This document shows, in pieces, positions 1 through 9,014 of a stretch of DNA of 64,000 nucleotides (the first letter of the stretch is position 1; every line of letters begins with the position of its first letter). Position numbers and translations under genes: made by a program. The DNA comes from CAWDVK01 sp963805715. GTDB taxonomy: Bacteria; Actinomycetota; Actinomycetes; Streptosporangiales; Streptosporangiaceae. The notes below the pieces were generated by a model. It saw nothing but the letters and a program-made list of their open reading frames with translations, was not told where the DNA came from and searched no databases. The stretch lies in NCBI GenBank assembly GCA_963805715.1, contig CAWDVK010000020.1:372001-436000 (forward strand). The letters are read 5' to 3'.

Positions 1-98
1 AGCTCGATCTTGGCCGGCGTCGGCACCGGGTCCTCGTTCTGCAGCCCGTCGCGCGGGCCCACTTCCCGGACGGAGATGCGGCGGGGCAGGTCAGTCAC
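1..98 (-). CDS. Hydroxymethylglutaryl-CoA lyase, N-terminal fragment cut by window edge
   Basis: Reading the minus strand from a GTG at 98 gives about 32 residues that run off the window. The motif VREVGPRDGLQNE is the N-terminal metal- and substrate-binding signature of HMG-CoA lyase, a TIM-barrel enzyme that splits HMG-CoA into acetyl-CoA and acetoacetate in the last step of leucine breakdown. Its GTG overlaps the TGA of the upstream enoyl-CoA hydratase by 4 bp (GTGA), so the two are probably translationally coupled in one catabolic operon. Only the N-terminus is visible, so another member of the DRE-TIM lyase family cannot be fully excluded. Confidence 0.85.
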   Translation of the reverse strand, partial: MTDLPRRISVREVGPRDGLQNEDPVPTPAKIE

Positions 99-952
99 GC
101 GATGACCTCCGTTTCGGAATGCGGCGGGGCGGGGGGATCGGCGGCACTGCGGGGCGCGGCGGACGGCCAGCGCGGCGGCCGCTTCTGCACGAACGCCGCG
201 ATCCCCTCGCGGCGGTCGGCCGAGCTGGCCGCCGTCCGCCAGGCAGCGTCCTCGATCTGCAGGCCGGCGGCCAGGCTCACGCCGCCACCCAGCCGGACGG
301 CCTGCTTGGCGGCGCGCACCGCGACCGGGGAGTTCGCGGCGATCTGCCGGGCCAGCTCCAGCGCACGCTCCGTGGCCGTGCCGGCCGGCACCAGCCGGTC
401 AGCCAGCCCGATCCTGGCCGCCTCGGCCGCGTCCACCTTCCGGCCGGTCAGCACCAGGTCAGCCGCCCGGCCCGGGCCCAGCCTGCGCAGCGCCAGCTGG
501 GTGCCGCCGCCGCCGGGAACCAGGCCGACCGTCGCCTCCGGCAGGCCGAACACGGCGGTCTCGTCGGCCACGATGAGATCACAGCAGAGCGCGAACTCGC
601 ACCCGCCGCCGAGCGCGAACCCGTGCACGGCCGCGATCACCGGCTGCGGCAGGCCGAGCACGCCGCCGAACGCCGCCTGGAACACCGGCCGCTGCGCCAG
701 CACCTCCGCGTCGGTCATGGCGTTGCGCTCTTTCAGGTCGGCGCCGGCGCAGAAGGCGCGCTCCCCGGCGCCGGCCAGCACGACGGCCAGCACAGCCGGG
801 TCAGCGGCGATCTCGGCGCACACCTGTGCGAGCCGGACGGCCATGGCCGTGCTGAGCGCGTTCAGCGCACCCGGCCGGTCCAGCACGATCTCGGCGACCA
901 GGCCGCCGCCGGCCGGATGGCGGCGCAGCCGGACGCTGCTGGCAGTCTCCAT
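95..952 (-). CDS. Enoyl-CoA hydratase/isomerase family protein (crotonase fold)
   Basis: This 285-residue crotonase-family protein probably hydrates an unsaturated acyl-CoA. The oxyanion-hole segments AFCAGADLKE (about 66-75) and GFALGGGCE (111-119) are present, as is PEATVGLVPGGGGTQ (138-152). Glu119 and Glu139 match the two catalytic glutamates of classical enoyl-CoA hydratase. It is followed with a 4-bp overlap by HMG-CoA lyase, which makes a methylglutaconyl-CoA hydratase role in leucine catabolism attractive; this is an inference from context. The last 25 or so residues are Pro/Ala-rich and outside the conserved fold. Confidence 0.9.
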   Translation of the reverse strand: METASSVRLRRHPAGGGLVAEIVLDRPGALNALSTAMAVRLAQVCAEIAADPAVLAVVLAGAGERAFCAGADLKERNAMTDAEVLAQRPVFQAAFGGVLGLPQPVIAAVHGFALGGGCEFALCCDLIVADETAVFGLPEATVGLVPGGGGTQLALRRLGPGRAADLVLTGRKVDAAEAARIGLADRLVPAGTATERALELARQIAANSPVAVRAAKQAVRLGGGVSLAAGLQIEDAAWRTAASSADRREGIAAFVQKRPPRWPSAAPRSAADPPAPPHSETEVIA

Positions 953-962
953 GAGCTGCAGG

Positions 963-1482
963 CTAGCGCTCCTCCCGGGCCAGCCGTTGCTGCTCGTCTC
1001 CGACCAGCTGGAACAGCAGCGCCTGCACCTCCTTGACGCGCGGGATCTCGGTCAGCACCAGCTGGCCGTGCTCGCCTGGCGACTCCACGATCAGCCGGCC
1101 GCAGCCGATGATCCGGTCGGTGAGCCCCTGGGAGAACGAGAACGTCGCTGATCCGGCTGAGCGGGAAGTCACGCCCGACCCGGGTCAGGACCCCGTCGCG
1201 CAGCCGCAGCCGCCGGGTCGTCAGCTCGTAGCTCGTGCTCCGCCAGCGCAGCAGCGGGACGAGGAACCAGGCGATCGCGGCCAGCAGCGCCGCCGCGCCG
1301 ATGGCGAGCCGGATCGTCGCCCCGTGCGCATGCAGCGGCAGCAGGATCAGCGCCGCCAGGGCCGCCAGCACGACCAGCGCCAGCACCAGCAGCGGTCGCA
1401 GCAGGGTCTTCCAGTGCGGGTGCAGCTTCAGCACCAGTTGCTCGCCCTCGACCAGGCTGGCGTCAGAGGTCATACGCCCCAT
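963..1482 (-). CDS. PH-domain (YdbT/DUF304-like) membrane protein, frameshifted
   Basis: The N-terminal part has two hydrophobic helices (about residues 28-50 and 58-78). They are followed by a bacterial PH-domain segment ending in RDFPLSRISDV. The continuation (SFSQGLTDRIIGCGRLIVES, then the VLTEIPRVKEVQALLFQL segment to LAREER) is read in another frame from about 1141 down to the TAG at 963. Removing one T on the minus strand (an extra A at 1141 or 1142) restores DVSFSQG exactly. The gene is therefore either a recent pseudogene or a sequencing error. Function is unknown; such proteins are membrane-associated. It lies between birA and the enoyl-CoA hydratase on the same strand. Confidence 0.75.
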
Positions 1483-1527
1483 CGTGGCACGTACCGAGCC
1501 AAGGCACCGCTCATGCAGGCCGGCCCG

Positions 1528-2277
1528 TCAGCGGACGTGCACGACATCCCCCGCGCTGACGGCCTGGTCACCGTCTGCCGTCAGCACCACTAGCCGGCCG
1601 GTCGCGTCCACGTCCCTCGCCTGGCCGGCCAGCACTCCCCCGCCCGGCAGCTCCACCCGGACCTGCTGCCCGACGGTGGCGGACAGCCGCAGGTACTCGG
1701 CCCGCAGGCCGGACCCGATGGCATCGCCAGCCGGCGGTCCGGTCCAGCGCCGGTACCAGTGCTCCAGCTGGCCCAGCAGGCCGGCCAGCAGCAGCTCGCG
1801 GTCCGCGGCCGCGCCCTGCAGCAGCAGCGACGTGGCGGCCGCCGAGGGCAGCTCGTCCTGACTGGCCGAGACGTTGATGCCGATGCCGAGCACGACCGCA
1901 TCACCGGCCTGCTCGGCCAGGATCCCGGCCAGCTTGGCTCCCCCGGCCAGCACGTCATTCGGCCATTTCAGGGTCACCTCCAGCCCGGTGCCGGCCCGCA
2001 CCGCCGATGCCACGGCCACGCCCGCCAGCAGCGGCAGCCAGCCGCGAGCCGACCGCGGCACCACTGCCGGACGGAGCAGCACCGAGAAGGTCAGGGCCGC
2101 GGACGGCTGGCTGACCCAGCTGCGGCCGAGGCGACCGCGGCCCCTGATCTGCTGCTCGGCCACCAGGACGCTGCCCTCGGGCGCCCCGGCCCTGGCCGCG
2201 GCGAGCAGGTCCTCGTTCGTCGACCCGGTCTGCGCGACGACGGCGATGTCCGACCACAGGGACTGCCCGGTCAGCAC
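1528..2277 (-). CDS. birA: Biotin--[acetyl-CoA-carboxylase] ligase (BirA), start region disrupted
   Basis: The enzyme attaches biotin to the carboxyl carrier domain of biotin-dependent carboxylases; the alpha subunit at 10.5-12.3 kb is an obvious substrate. Visible motifs are QTGSTNEDLL, the biotin/ATP loop GRGRLGRSW, LKWPNDVL and KLAGILAE. There is no N-terminal HTH, so it is a mono-functional type. The coordinates use a GTG at 2277, but conserved-looking sequence (QPLQARLRAAV) continues upstream in frame with no start codon. An ATG at 2476, preceded by a good GGAGG, opens a Pro/Gln/Ser/Gly repeat in another frame. One extra base near 2365-2370 would join the two, so the real gene probably runs 1528-2476. 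Confidence 0.9.
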   Translation of the reverse strand: MLTGQSLWSDIAVVAQTGSTNEDLLAAARAGAPEGSVLVAEQQIRGRGRLGRSWVSQPSAALTFSVLLRPAVVPRSARGWLPLLAGVAVASAVRAGTGLEVTLKWPNDVLAGGAKLAGILAEQAGDAVVLGIGINVSASQDELPSAAATSLLLQGAAADRELLLAGLLGQLEHWYRRWTGPPAGDAIGSGLRAEYLRLSATVGQQVRVELPGGGVLAGQARDVDATGRLVVLTADGDQAVSAGDVVHVR

Positions 2278-2319
2278 CGCGGCCCGCAGCCGGGCCTGCA
2301 GTGGCTGACCGCGCTGCGC

Positions 2320-2446
2320 CCCGGCTGGCGGCGCCCCGGCTGGCGGCGCCCCGGCTGGCGGCGGCTCCGGACTGCGGCGGCCCGGACTGCGGCGGCCCGG
2401 ACTGCGGCGGCCCGGACTGCGGCGCTCCGGACTGCGGCGGCCCGGC
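2320..2446. repeat. Two families of 15-bp GC-rich tandem repeats at the birA 5' end
   Basis: Three copies of a 15-bp unit (ccccggctggcggcg) adjoin five copies of another 15-bp unit (cccggactgcggcgg, one variant with gctcc). Both units are multiples of three and on the minus strand can encode PPAGA and PPQSG repeats. They occupy the probable N-terminal linker of BirA. Copy-number change would preserve the frame, so the apparent frame switch here needs a separate single-base event. Confidence 0.8.
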
Positions 2447-2633
2447 TGGCCGGCCCGGTCCTGGTCCGGCTGTCATCTGGCTTGCCTCCGGTGCTGGTCC
2501 CTGACTCCGGAGCGACCCTACCGGCCTGCCGGTCTCAGCCCGGGCCCACGGCGCCCGCAAGGCAACTCGGGTGCGCCCTATCCGGCCTGCCGGTGGCGGC
2601 CAGGGCTCGCGGCGCCCGGACGGCGCGGCGGGC

Positions 2634-4592
2634 TCAGACTGGCCTGCTGACGGCGGCCAGCAGCTCAGGCAGCCTGCGGAAGCCGATATCACCGGCCGCG
2701 CGCCGGCCTGCCCACGCCGCCGCCGCCCCGTAGCCCGGGCCGGTCAGCAGCATCCAGGCGCCGGGATGCACGACGATAATCAGGGCGATCAGCGGCAGCA
2801 TGGCGATGGCCACGATCAGCAGCATGACCAGGTTGGTGAGGCCGGCCAGGCAGCCGCGGCCGGTGCCGCCGCCGCCGAAGGCGCTCGCTCGCCGCTCCGG
2901 GACCGGGAACGGCAGCAGCACGCTGGCCAGGTTGCTCAGGCCGAGCGCGATGCCCAGAGTCGCGGCCGCTACCCCGAGGGCGGTGACGGGATACGCCAGG
3001 CTGCCCCAGACGGCCCCGATCACCGCATAGAGCACCGTGAACACCGGCAGCGCGATGACGGCGCTGGCCAGGTTCTTGCCGGCGATGTCGGCCCGCAGGT
3101 CGCGGGGCCGCGTCGTGGCCGCGACGTTGAGCCAGAGCGCCCCGCCGTCCAGGCCGAACTGGTTGGCCGACTGGATCCCGGCGAACGCGCCGCCGTAGAC
3201 CGCGGCGGCCAGCAGCACCGGGCCTGTCGCGCTGCTCAGGCCCCGGCTCCCGCCGGTGCCCAGCCTGGTCACGGACAGGCTCACGAACACCGCGATGGCC
3301 AGGCCGAGCAGGCCGGCCTTGCGCCGCGGATCCCGCCAGGTGTAGCGCAGCTCCTTGCCGGCTGCCGTCATGGTCCTGCTGCTGCCGGCCTGCCGGAGCC
3401 AGCCGGGCGCGACCGCGGCCCGCCTCACCCGTCCGGGGCGCCCGGCCAGGCCGGGCGGCCCGGACGGCCGGCCGCCAGCCGATTCCGCGGCGGCGCCTCG
3501 CGCCGCAGCAACGTCGAAGCGCATCTGCTGCTGATACAGCGACAGCGATGGCGCATCCACGCTGCTGGCCGAGAACCGCCCGGCCGCCGCAGGAGGCGTG
3601 GGAGCGCTGCCAGCCGCCGCGGGGAGCGCAGGAGGCGTGGGGGCGCTGCCGGCCGCGCTGGGCGCGGGGGGCGTGGCGGCGCTGCCCGCCGCGGGGAGCG
3701 CAGGGGCCGCGGGGGCGCTGCCGACCGCGCTGGGCGCGGCGGCGCTGTTCGCCGCGCGGCTGGCGCAGGCGGCGGACCGCCTGCTCGTCCTGGTCGACGC
3801 GTCGGGGCTGGTCAGCGCCCTGCCCAGGGCTGCGTTCCAGACCCAGAGCAGCAGCAGGGCGGTGGCCGCGCCGACGCCGAGCCCGAGCAGCGCCGCGGCG
3901 TACCGGCCGCTGGCCGCCGAGGCGATGGACTGCGCCACCATGCCGGGCGGCGTCCAGCGCGCGACGCCGGCGATCGCCCGCCCGCCATGCTGCAGCCCGC
4001 CGCTGATGATGGCCCGCTGGATCAGGACGTTGCCGCCCAGCAGGACGAGCACGAGCGCCCCGGCCGCCGCGATGCCCAGGTCCCGGCCGCGACGGGACCG
4101 GAGCAGCCCGGATAGCGCCGTGGTCAGCGCCCGCGAGCTGGTCACGCACAGCGTCAGCTCGAGCAGGACAGCCAGGACGCCGATGGCCACTGACGCCGGG
4201 CTCGTCGCGACCGCGGCGATCACGCCCAGCAGGATCACGAAGGTGACGATCGGCCCGATGCCGGTCAGGGCGGCGGCGAACATGCCGGTGGCCAGCTGCC
4301 GACGGCTCAGCGGCAGCAGGGTCAGCCGGGCCGGGTCCAGGGTCTCGTCGGTGCCGAAGGCCATCAGGGGCAGCACGGTCCAGCCGGCGAAGGCGAGCGT
4401 GAAGACCAGCACGCCGGCCGGGGCGGCCAGCGCGCTCCCGCGCAGCGCGGCCAGCACGGCAAAGCCGGTCGGCATCACGTAGAGCGCCGCGAGGCCAGCC
4501 AGGATGAGCCCGGCGCCGCGGGCCGCGCTCCCGTTGCCGCGCAGCGCCCCGGTCATCAGCCGGAACTTCAGGGTGCAGAAGATCCAAGCCAC
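2634..4592 (-). CDS. ABC-2 type exporter permease
   Basis: This 652-residue polytopic membrane protein has about six hydrophobic segments in residues 25-250 and about six more in residues 440-640. They are separated by a long Ala/Ser/Pro/Thr-rich hydrophilic linker with imperfect repeats of the type AAGSAPTPPA. The start overlaps the end of the upstream ATPase gene by 25 bp, the usual arrangement for an ATPase/permease pair. Substrate is not predictable. The linker is unusually long and repetitive and probably cytoplasmic. The call rests on hydrophobicity and the ATPase neighbour, since I see no family-specific motif. Confidence 0.8.
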   Translation of the reverse strand: MAWIFCTLKFRLMTGALRGNGSAARGAGLILAGLAALYVMPTGFAVLAALRGSALAAPAGVLVFTLAFAGWTVLPLMAFGTDETLDPARLTLLPLSRRQLATGMFAAALTGIGPIVTFVILLGVIAAVATSPASVAIGVLAVLLELTLCVTSSRALTTALSGLLRSRRGRDLGIAAAGALVLVLLGGNVLIQRAIISGGLQHGGRAIAGVARWTPPGMVAQSIASAASGRYAAALLGLGVGAATALLLLWVWNAALGRALTSPDASTRTSRRSAACASRAANSAAAPSAVGSAPAAPALPAAGSAATPPAPSAAGSAPTPPALPAAAGSAPTPPAAAGRFSASSVDAPSLSLYQQQMRFDVAAARGAAAESAGGRPSGPPGLAGRPGRVRRAAVAPGWLRQAGSSRTMTAAGKELRYTWRDPRRKAGLLGLAIAVFVSLSVTRLGTGGSRGLSSATGPVLLAAAVYGGAFAGIQSANQFGLDGGALWLNVAATTRPRDLRADIAGKNLASAVIALPVFTVLYAVIGAVWGSLAYPVTALGVAAATLGIALGLSNLASVLLPFPVPERRASAFGGGGTGRGCLAGLTNLVMLLIVAIAMLPLIALIIVVHPGAWMLLTGPGYGAAAAWAGRRAAGDIGFRRLPELLAAVSRPV

Positions 4593-5422
4593 GTGAGCCT
4601 GCCGTCCTCGGCTCGCGGCCGGGCCCCGACGATCGCCATGAAGGCCTGCTGCAGTGACCGGCCCGCCCGCACCTGGTCCAGCGTGCCGCAGGCCATGATC
4701 TGGCCGTGGCTCATCACCGCAACCCAGTCGCAGAGGCTCTCGACCAGCTCGAGCACGTGGCTGGAGAAGATCACTGTCGAGCCGGCCGCGGTATAGGCCT
4801 CCAGTACGCCCTTGATGGTCTGGGCGGCTACCGGGTCCACGCCCTCGAACGGCTCGTCCAGGAACAGCACGCGGGGATTATGCAGCAGCGCGGCCGCCAG
4901 CCCGATCTTCTTCCGCATCCCGGTCGAGTAGTCGACCACCAGCGTCCGCGCGTCGGCGGTCAGGTCCAGCACCGCCAGCAGCTCCTCCGTCCTGGCCGAG
5001 ATCTGCGCCTTCGGCAGGCCGCGGAGCCGGCCCAGGTAGGTGAGCAGCTCCCGGCCGGAGAGCCGCTCGAACAGGCGCAGGCCCTCCGGCAGGACGCCGA
5101 TCATCGCCTTCACCGCCACGGGCTCCCGCCAGACATCCCGGCCGGAGATCTCCACCGTGCCGGCATCGGGCCGCAGCAGGCCGGTCATCATCGACAGCGT
5201 GGTCGTCTTCCCTGCCCCGTTGGGCCCGACCAGGCCGTAGAAGCTGCCCGGCGGCACCAGCAGGCGGACTCCCGCGACGGCCACCTTGTCGCCGAACCGC
5301 TTCCACAGATCGGTGGCGGCCACCGCCGGGGGCCCGGCCGCGCGCGTGGCCGGAAGGACCGGAAAGCCGCCCGGCACCGGCGCGGCGGACCCATCAGGCA
5401 GCGACGCGTCCAGGGGCAGCAT
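4568..5422 (-). CDS. ABC transporter ATP-binding protein
   Basis: This is a 284-residue ABC ATPase of the ABC-2 (DrrA/CcmA-like) type. It shows Walker A GPNGAGKTT (66-74), signature YSTGMRKK (165-172), Walker B LFLDEP (186-191) and the H-loop SSH (about 220-222). A 30-residue Ala/Pro-rich N-terminal extension precedes the domain. It powers the permease encoded immediately downstream, whose start lies inside the 3' end of this gene. It is divergent from the carboxylase beta gene, with only about 114 bp between the starts, so both promoters must lie in that gap. Confidence 0.92.
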   Translation of the reverse strand: MLPLDASLPDGSAAPVPGGFPVLPATRAAGPPAVAATDLWKRFGDKVAVAGVRLLVPPGSFYGLVGPNGAGKTTTLSMMTGLLRPDAGTVEISGRDVWREPVAVKAMIGVLPEGLRLFERLSGRELLTYLGRLRGLPKAQISARTEELLAVLDLTADARTLVVDYSTGMRKKIGLAAALLHNPRVLFLDEPFEGVDPVAAQTIKGVLEAYTAAGSTVIFSSHVLELVESLCDWVAVMSHGQIMACGTLDQVRAGRSLQQAFMAIVGARPRAEDGRLTWLGSSAP

Positions 5423-5536
5423 AGGAAAAGTGTGACAGACGGCAGGCCAGCCGCCGAGGTCCCGGTCTTCTGGCCCTGATAAACGGGACGGGTGGCCTCT
5501 CCCGGGCAGCCAAGGTTCTGCCCTAACCTGTCCGGC

Positions 5537-7168
5537 ATGGCCATCGAAGCGTCGCTGCCGTCTGACAGCGCATCATCTCCGGCTCCGCATACCACCGCCG
5601 GCAAGCTAGCCGACCTGGAGAAGCGCAGGTACGAGGCGGTTCATGCCGGTACAGCCCGGCAGGTCGAACGGCAGCACGCCAAGGGCAAGATGACGGCCAG
5701 GGAGCGGATCGACGAGCTGCTGGACCCTGGCTCGTTCAACGAGCTGTACGAGCTGGCCCGGCACCGGGCCACTGACTTCGGCATGGCCGCCAACCAGCCC
5801 TACGGCGACGGCGTGGTGACCGGATACGGCACCATCGACGGACGCCCGGTCTGCGTGTTCAGCCAGGATTTCACCGTGTACGGGGGGTCGCTCGGCGAGG
5901 TCTACGCCGAGAAGATCATCAAGGTGATGGACCATGCGCTGAAGACCGGCTGCCCGATGATCGGCATCAACGACGGCGGCGGCGCCCGGATCCAGGAGGG
6001 CGTGGTCGCGCTCGGGATGTTCGGCGAGATCTTCTACCGGAACGTCGTCTCCTCCGGCGTGATCCCGCAGATATCGCTGATCATGGGGCCATGCGCGGGC
6101 GGCGCGGTGTACTCGCCGGCGATCACCGATTTCACCCTGATGGTGGACCAGACCTCGTACATGTTCATCACCGGGCCGGACGTGATCAAGACGGTGACGG
6201 GCGAGGAAGTCAGCCACGAGGAACTGGGCGGAGCGCACGCGCACAACGTCAAGTCCGGCGTGGCTCATTACCAGGCGGCCGATGAGCAGGACTGCCTGGC
6301 CTTCGCCCGCGACCTGCTGTCCTACCTCCCGTCCAACAATCTCGATGAGCCGCCGGTCCTGGCCGATCCGGCCGCCGACCCGGCGCTGGCGCTCGAGGTC
6401 ACCGAGACGGACCGGGAACTGGACACCCTGATCCCCGACTCGACGCGGCAGCCCTACGACATGCATGCCGTGATCACGCACGTGCTCGACGACGGCGAGT
6501 TCCTGGAGATCCATGCCGCCTTCGCGCCCAACATGATCGTGGGCTTCGGCCGGGTTGACGGCGCGTCCGTCGGGGTGGTGGCCAACCAGCCGATGCACGC
6601 GGCCGGGACGCTGGACATCAACGCGTCGGAGAAGGCTGCCCGGTTTGTTCGCACCTGTGATGCCTTCAGCATCCCGGTGATTACCTTCGTGGACGTGCCC
6701 GGCTTCCTGCCGGGAACGGGGCAGGAATGGGACGGCATCATCCGCCGCGGCGCCAAGCTGATCTACGCCTACGCCGAGGCCTCCGTGCCCAAGATCACCG
6801 TCATCACCCGCAAGGCCTACGGCGGCGCCTACGTCGTCATGGGCTCCAAGCACCTGGGCAGTGACATGACCCTGGCCTGGCCGACCGCCCAGATCGCTGT
6901 CATGGGCGCGGACGGCGCGGTCGACATCCTGTACCGGCGCGACCTCGCGGCAACCAGGGATCCAGCCGACCGGGCCGCGCTGCGGTCGGAGAAAATCGCC
7001 GAGTACGAGGACACCCTCTTCAATCCCTATATCGCTGCCGAGCGCGGTTATGTGGACGCCGTCATCAGTCCGGCCGAGACCCGGTCCCAGATAGTACGGA
7101 CCCTGCGCGCGCTAAAGAATAAGCGTCAGACGTTTCCGCCGAAGAAGCACGGCAATATTCCGCTGTAG
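5537..7168 (+). CDS. pccB: Acyl-CoA (propionyl-CoA) carboxylase beta subunit
   Basis: The carboxyltransferase subunit transfers CO2 from carboxybiotin to propionyl-CoA or acetyl-CoA, giving methylmalonyl- or malonyl-CoA. The ATG at 5537 gives MAIEASLPSD and a 543-residue protein, normal for AccD5/PccB; an upstream start at 5492 is possible but less typical. Landmarks are AKGKMTARERIDELLDPGSF, the oxyanion loop GGGARIQEGV, GPCAGGAVYSPA and the second-domain loop VDVPGFLPGTGQEWDGIIR. The partner alpha and epsilon subunits lie downstream at 10.0-12.3 kb. The acyl-CoA mutase at 38-40 kb could use its methylmalonyl-CoA product. Exact substrate preference is not certain. Confidence 0.95.
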   Translation: MAIEASLPSDSASSPAPHTTAGKLADLEKRRYEAVHAGTARQVERQHAKGKMTARERIDELLDPGSFNELYELARHRATDFGMAANQPYGDGVVTGYGTIDGRPVCVFSQDFTVYGGSLGEVYAEKIIKVMDHALKTGCPMIGINDGGGARIQEGVVALGMFGEIFYRNVVSSGVIPQISLIMGPCAGGAVYSPAITDFTLMVDQTSYMFITGPDVIKTVTGEEVSHEELGGAHAHNVKSGVAHYQAADEQDCLAFARDLLSYLPSNNLDEPPVLADPAADPALALEVTETDRELDTLIPDSTRQPYDMHAVITHVLDDGEFLEIHAAFAPNMIVGFGRVDGASVGVVANQPMHAAGTLDINASEKAARFVRTCDAFSIPVITFVDVPGFLPGTGQEWDGIIRRGAKLIYAYAEASVPKITVITRKAYGGAYVVMGSKHLGSDMTLAWPTAQIAVMGADGAVDILYRRDLAATRDPADRAALRSEKIAEYEDTLFNPYIAAERGYVDAVISPAETRSQIVRTLRALKNKRQTFPPKKHGNIPL

Positions 7169-7176
7169 CAATGTCA

Positions 7177-7200
7177 CCGCGGCCACGGGGGTAGCCGCGG
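7177..7200 (+). terminator. Possible intrinsic terminator after the carboxylase beta gene
   Basis: A perfect 7-bp inverted repeat (CCGCGGC / GCCGCGG) with a 10-nt loop begins 9 nt after the TAG stop. There is no T-tract, which is common for actinobacterial terminators but leaves the call tentative. Confidence 0.4.
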
Positions 7201-7258
7201 CTAACGGGGGATGCCAGTTGCAGGGCGCGGCCTGACTGGGCCGTGATCAGGGTTTTGC

Positions 7259-8929
7259 GTGCCCTGGTGCTGCTGGCGGGCGGCGGCACCAGGGCTTGCG
7301 CGTCCCGGTGCCGCGGCCGCGCGGAATTCGGGGGAATTCGTCATTATCGTGCACAGCATTGCCCGGCTGACCGGGCCGCGTTCCGAGCATAACTCATCGG
7401 GAACCGCGCGCCCGGTCACGGCGAGCCGGGCCTTCCTCGCTCGGCACCGGGTTTTCTGCATTGCTCTTCTCGCCGGCCTCGGCCTGCGCGTCGTTACCAT
7501 GCTCGGCTTTCCTCCCGCCATCTGGTTCGGCGGCGACTCGGAGTCCTACGTCTACTCGGCCCTGCGGCTGTCTCCGTCCACCTCGCGCGAGTCGGGGTAC
7601 GGGCTGATGCTCCTGCTGCTGCGCCCGTTCCACAGCTTCGCCGTGGTCACAGCGGTGCAGCACCTGATGGGCCTGGCCATCGCGGTCATGCTCTACGCCC
7701 TGCTGCGGCGGTACGGGCTGCCTGGCTGGGGCGCGACCCTGGCCACGCTGCCCGTCCTGCTGGACGCTTACCAGATCCAGCTGGAGCAGGAGATCCTGGC
7801 CGACATCGCCTTCGCCTTCCTGGTGACGGCGGCGCTGACCATCCTGCTCTGGCGACGGGCCGGGCCGTCGCTGCGGCGGGCGGCGGCAGCGGGCGTGCTG
7901 CTCGGCCTCTCGGCGACCCTGTGGCCGGTCGGGCTCCCGCTGCTCATCGTGCTGGTGATCTACCTGATCGTCAGGAAGGCCGGCTGGCGCGCGGCCGGGG
8001 CTGCCGCCCTGGCCGGCGCGCTGCCTCTGGTGCTGTACCTCGGCTGGTTCGACGAATCGCACGGCGCCCTCGCCTTCAATGACAGCGACGGCGTCTTCCT
8101 CTGGTCGCGCACGATGACCTTCGCGAACTGCGCGGTGATCAGGCCGCCCGCCGACGAGCGGGCACTGTGCCCGGACCTGCCGGTCGCGGACCGCCCGGCC
8201 GCGTCGATGTGGATCTGGGAAGCGAACTCGCCGCTGTTCCGGCTGCCCGAGCCGCGCTTCACGCCCCGCGAGAACGCGCTAGCGCGGAATTTCGCGCTGC
8301 GCGCCATCGCCGCGCAGCCGGGCGGCTACCTGCACGCCGTCGCCTCGGATTTCCTGCTGACCTTCCACTGGACCCGGCCGCCGCACCCGACCGCGCTGAT
8401 GATGGACCGTTATCAGTTCAGCTACGCGACCAGCGACTGGGCCTCTGCCGCCCGCTCGGGCGGCGACACGCTGGCGGCCATACAGCGCGACTACACCGGC
8501 GGGCAGCTGGCGCATACCAGGGCCGTGCAGCCGTTCGCCGGGTTCATGATCGGCTACCAGCGCCACCTCTACTTCCGCGGCACCATGCTCGCCGTCGTGC
8601 TGCTGATCGGCCTCGGCGGGATTGCGCGGTCCTGGCGCGGCGGCGGGTACCGCCGCCGCGCTGACTGGGGCGGCCCTGGCCTGCTGCCCTGGGCGACGGC
8701 CCTGGCGATCCTGGTGGTGCCGACGGCGACAGCGGACTTCTCGCCCCGGTACGCGCTGCCGGCGGTGCCGCTAGCATGCGCCGCGGCCGCACTGGCGTTC
8801 GCCCGGTCGCGGCGCCGCGCGCAGCTGGTCGGACTGCCGTCCACGCCGCCGCAGCCGGGCCAGGCCGGCCAGCCTGCACCGTGGAGCCAGCGCACGGCGG
8901 CGGGAAGCTTACGGGCATCAGGGACATGA
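7259..8929 (+). CDS. Polytopic membrane protein, probable GT-C type glycosyltransferase
   Basis: About 556 residues with around ten hydrophobic helices. The first periplasmic loop carries an acidic pair in WFGGDSESYVYSALRL, and a second acidic loop QIQLEQEILAD follows. This resembles the PMT/ArnT-like GT-C superfamily, which uses polyprenyl-phosphate sugars. A large extracytoplasmic loop (about 260-390) precedes the last helices. The first start is the GTG at 7259; an in-frame GTG at 7349 would remove an unlikely Ala/Arg-rich leader and may be the real one. It stands between carboxylase genes with no obvious functional link to them. Family assignment is from topology and loop residues, not a diagnostic domain match. 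Confidence 0.7.
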   Translation: MPWCCWRAAAPGLARPGAAAARNSGEFVIIVHSIARLTGPRSEHNSSGTARPVTASRAFLARHRVFCIALLAGLGLRVVTMLGFPPAIWFGGDSESYVYSALRLSPSTSRESGYGLMLLLLRPFHSFAVVTAVQHLMGLAIAVMLYALLRRYGLPGWGATLATLPVLLDAYQIQLEQEILADIAFAFLVTAALTILLWRRAGPSLRRAAAAGVLLGLSATLWPVGLPLLIVLVIYLIVRKAGWRAAGAAALAGALPLVLYLGWFDESHGALAFNDSDGVFLWSRTMTFANCAVIRPPADERALCPDLPVADRPAASMWIWEANSPLFRLPEPRFTPRENALARNFALRAIAAQPGGYLHAVASDFLLTFHWTRPPHPTALMMDRYQFSYATSDWASAARSGGDTLAAIQRDYTGGQLAHTRAVQPFAGFMIGYQRHLYFRGTMLAVVLLIGLGGIARSWRGGGYRRRADWGGPGLLPWATALAILVVPTATADFSPRYALPAVPLACAAAALAFARSRRRAQLVGLPSTPPQPGQAGQPAPWSQRTAAGSLRASGT

Positions 8930-9014
8930 CCAGCTGATTGTGATTGGTTAGTCACGCTCCGGTATAGGCTTCGGCGGCCTGCGCACCGGCGCTGCCACTA
9001 GAGTGATCGTTACT

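Noticed and set aside
2571..4115. Long plus-strand frame opposite the ABC permease
   Set aside because: The predicted protein is almost wholly Arg/Gly/Ala/Gln without domain motifs. The minus-strand permease has clear helices and an overlapping ATPase partner.
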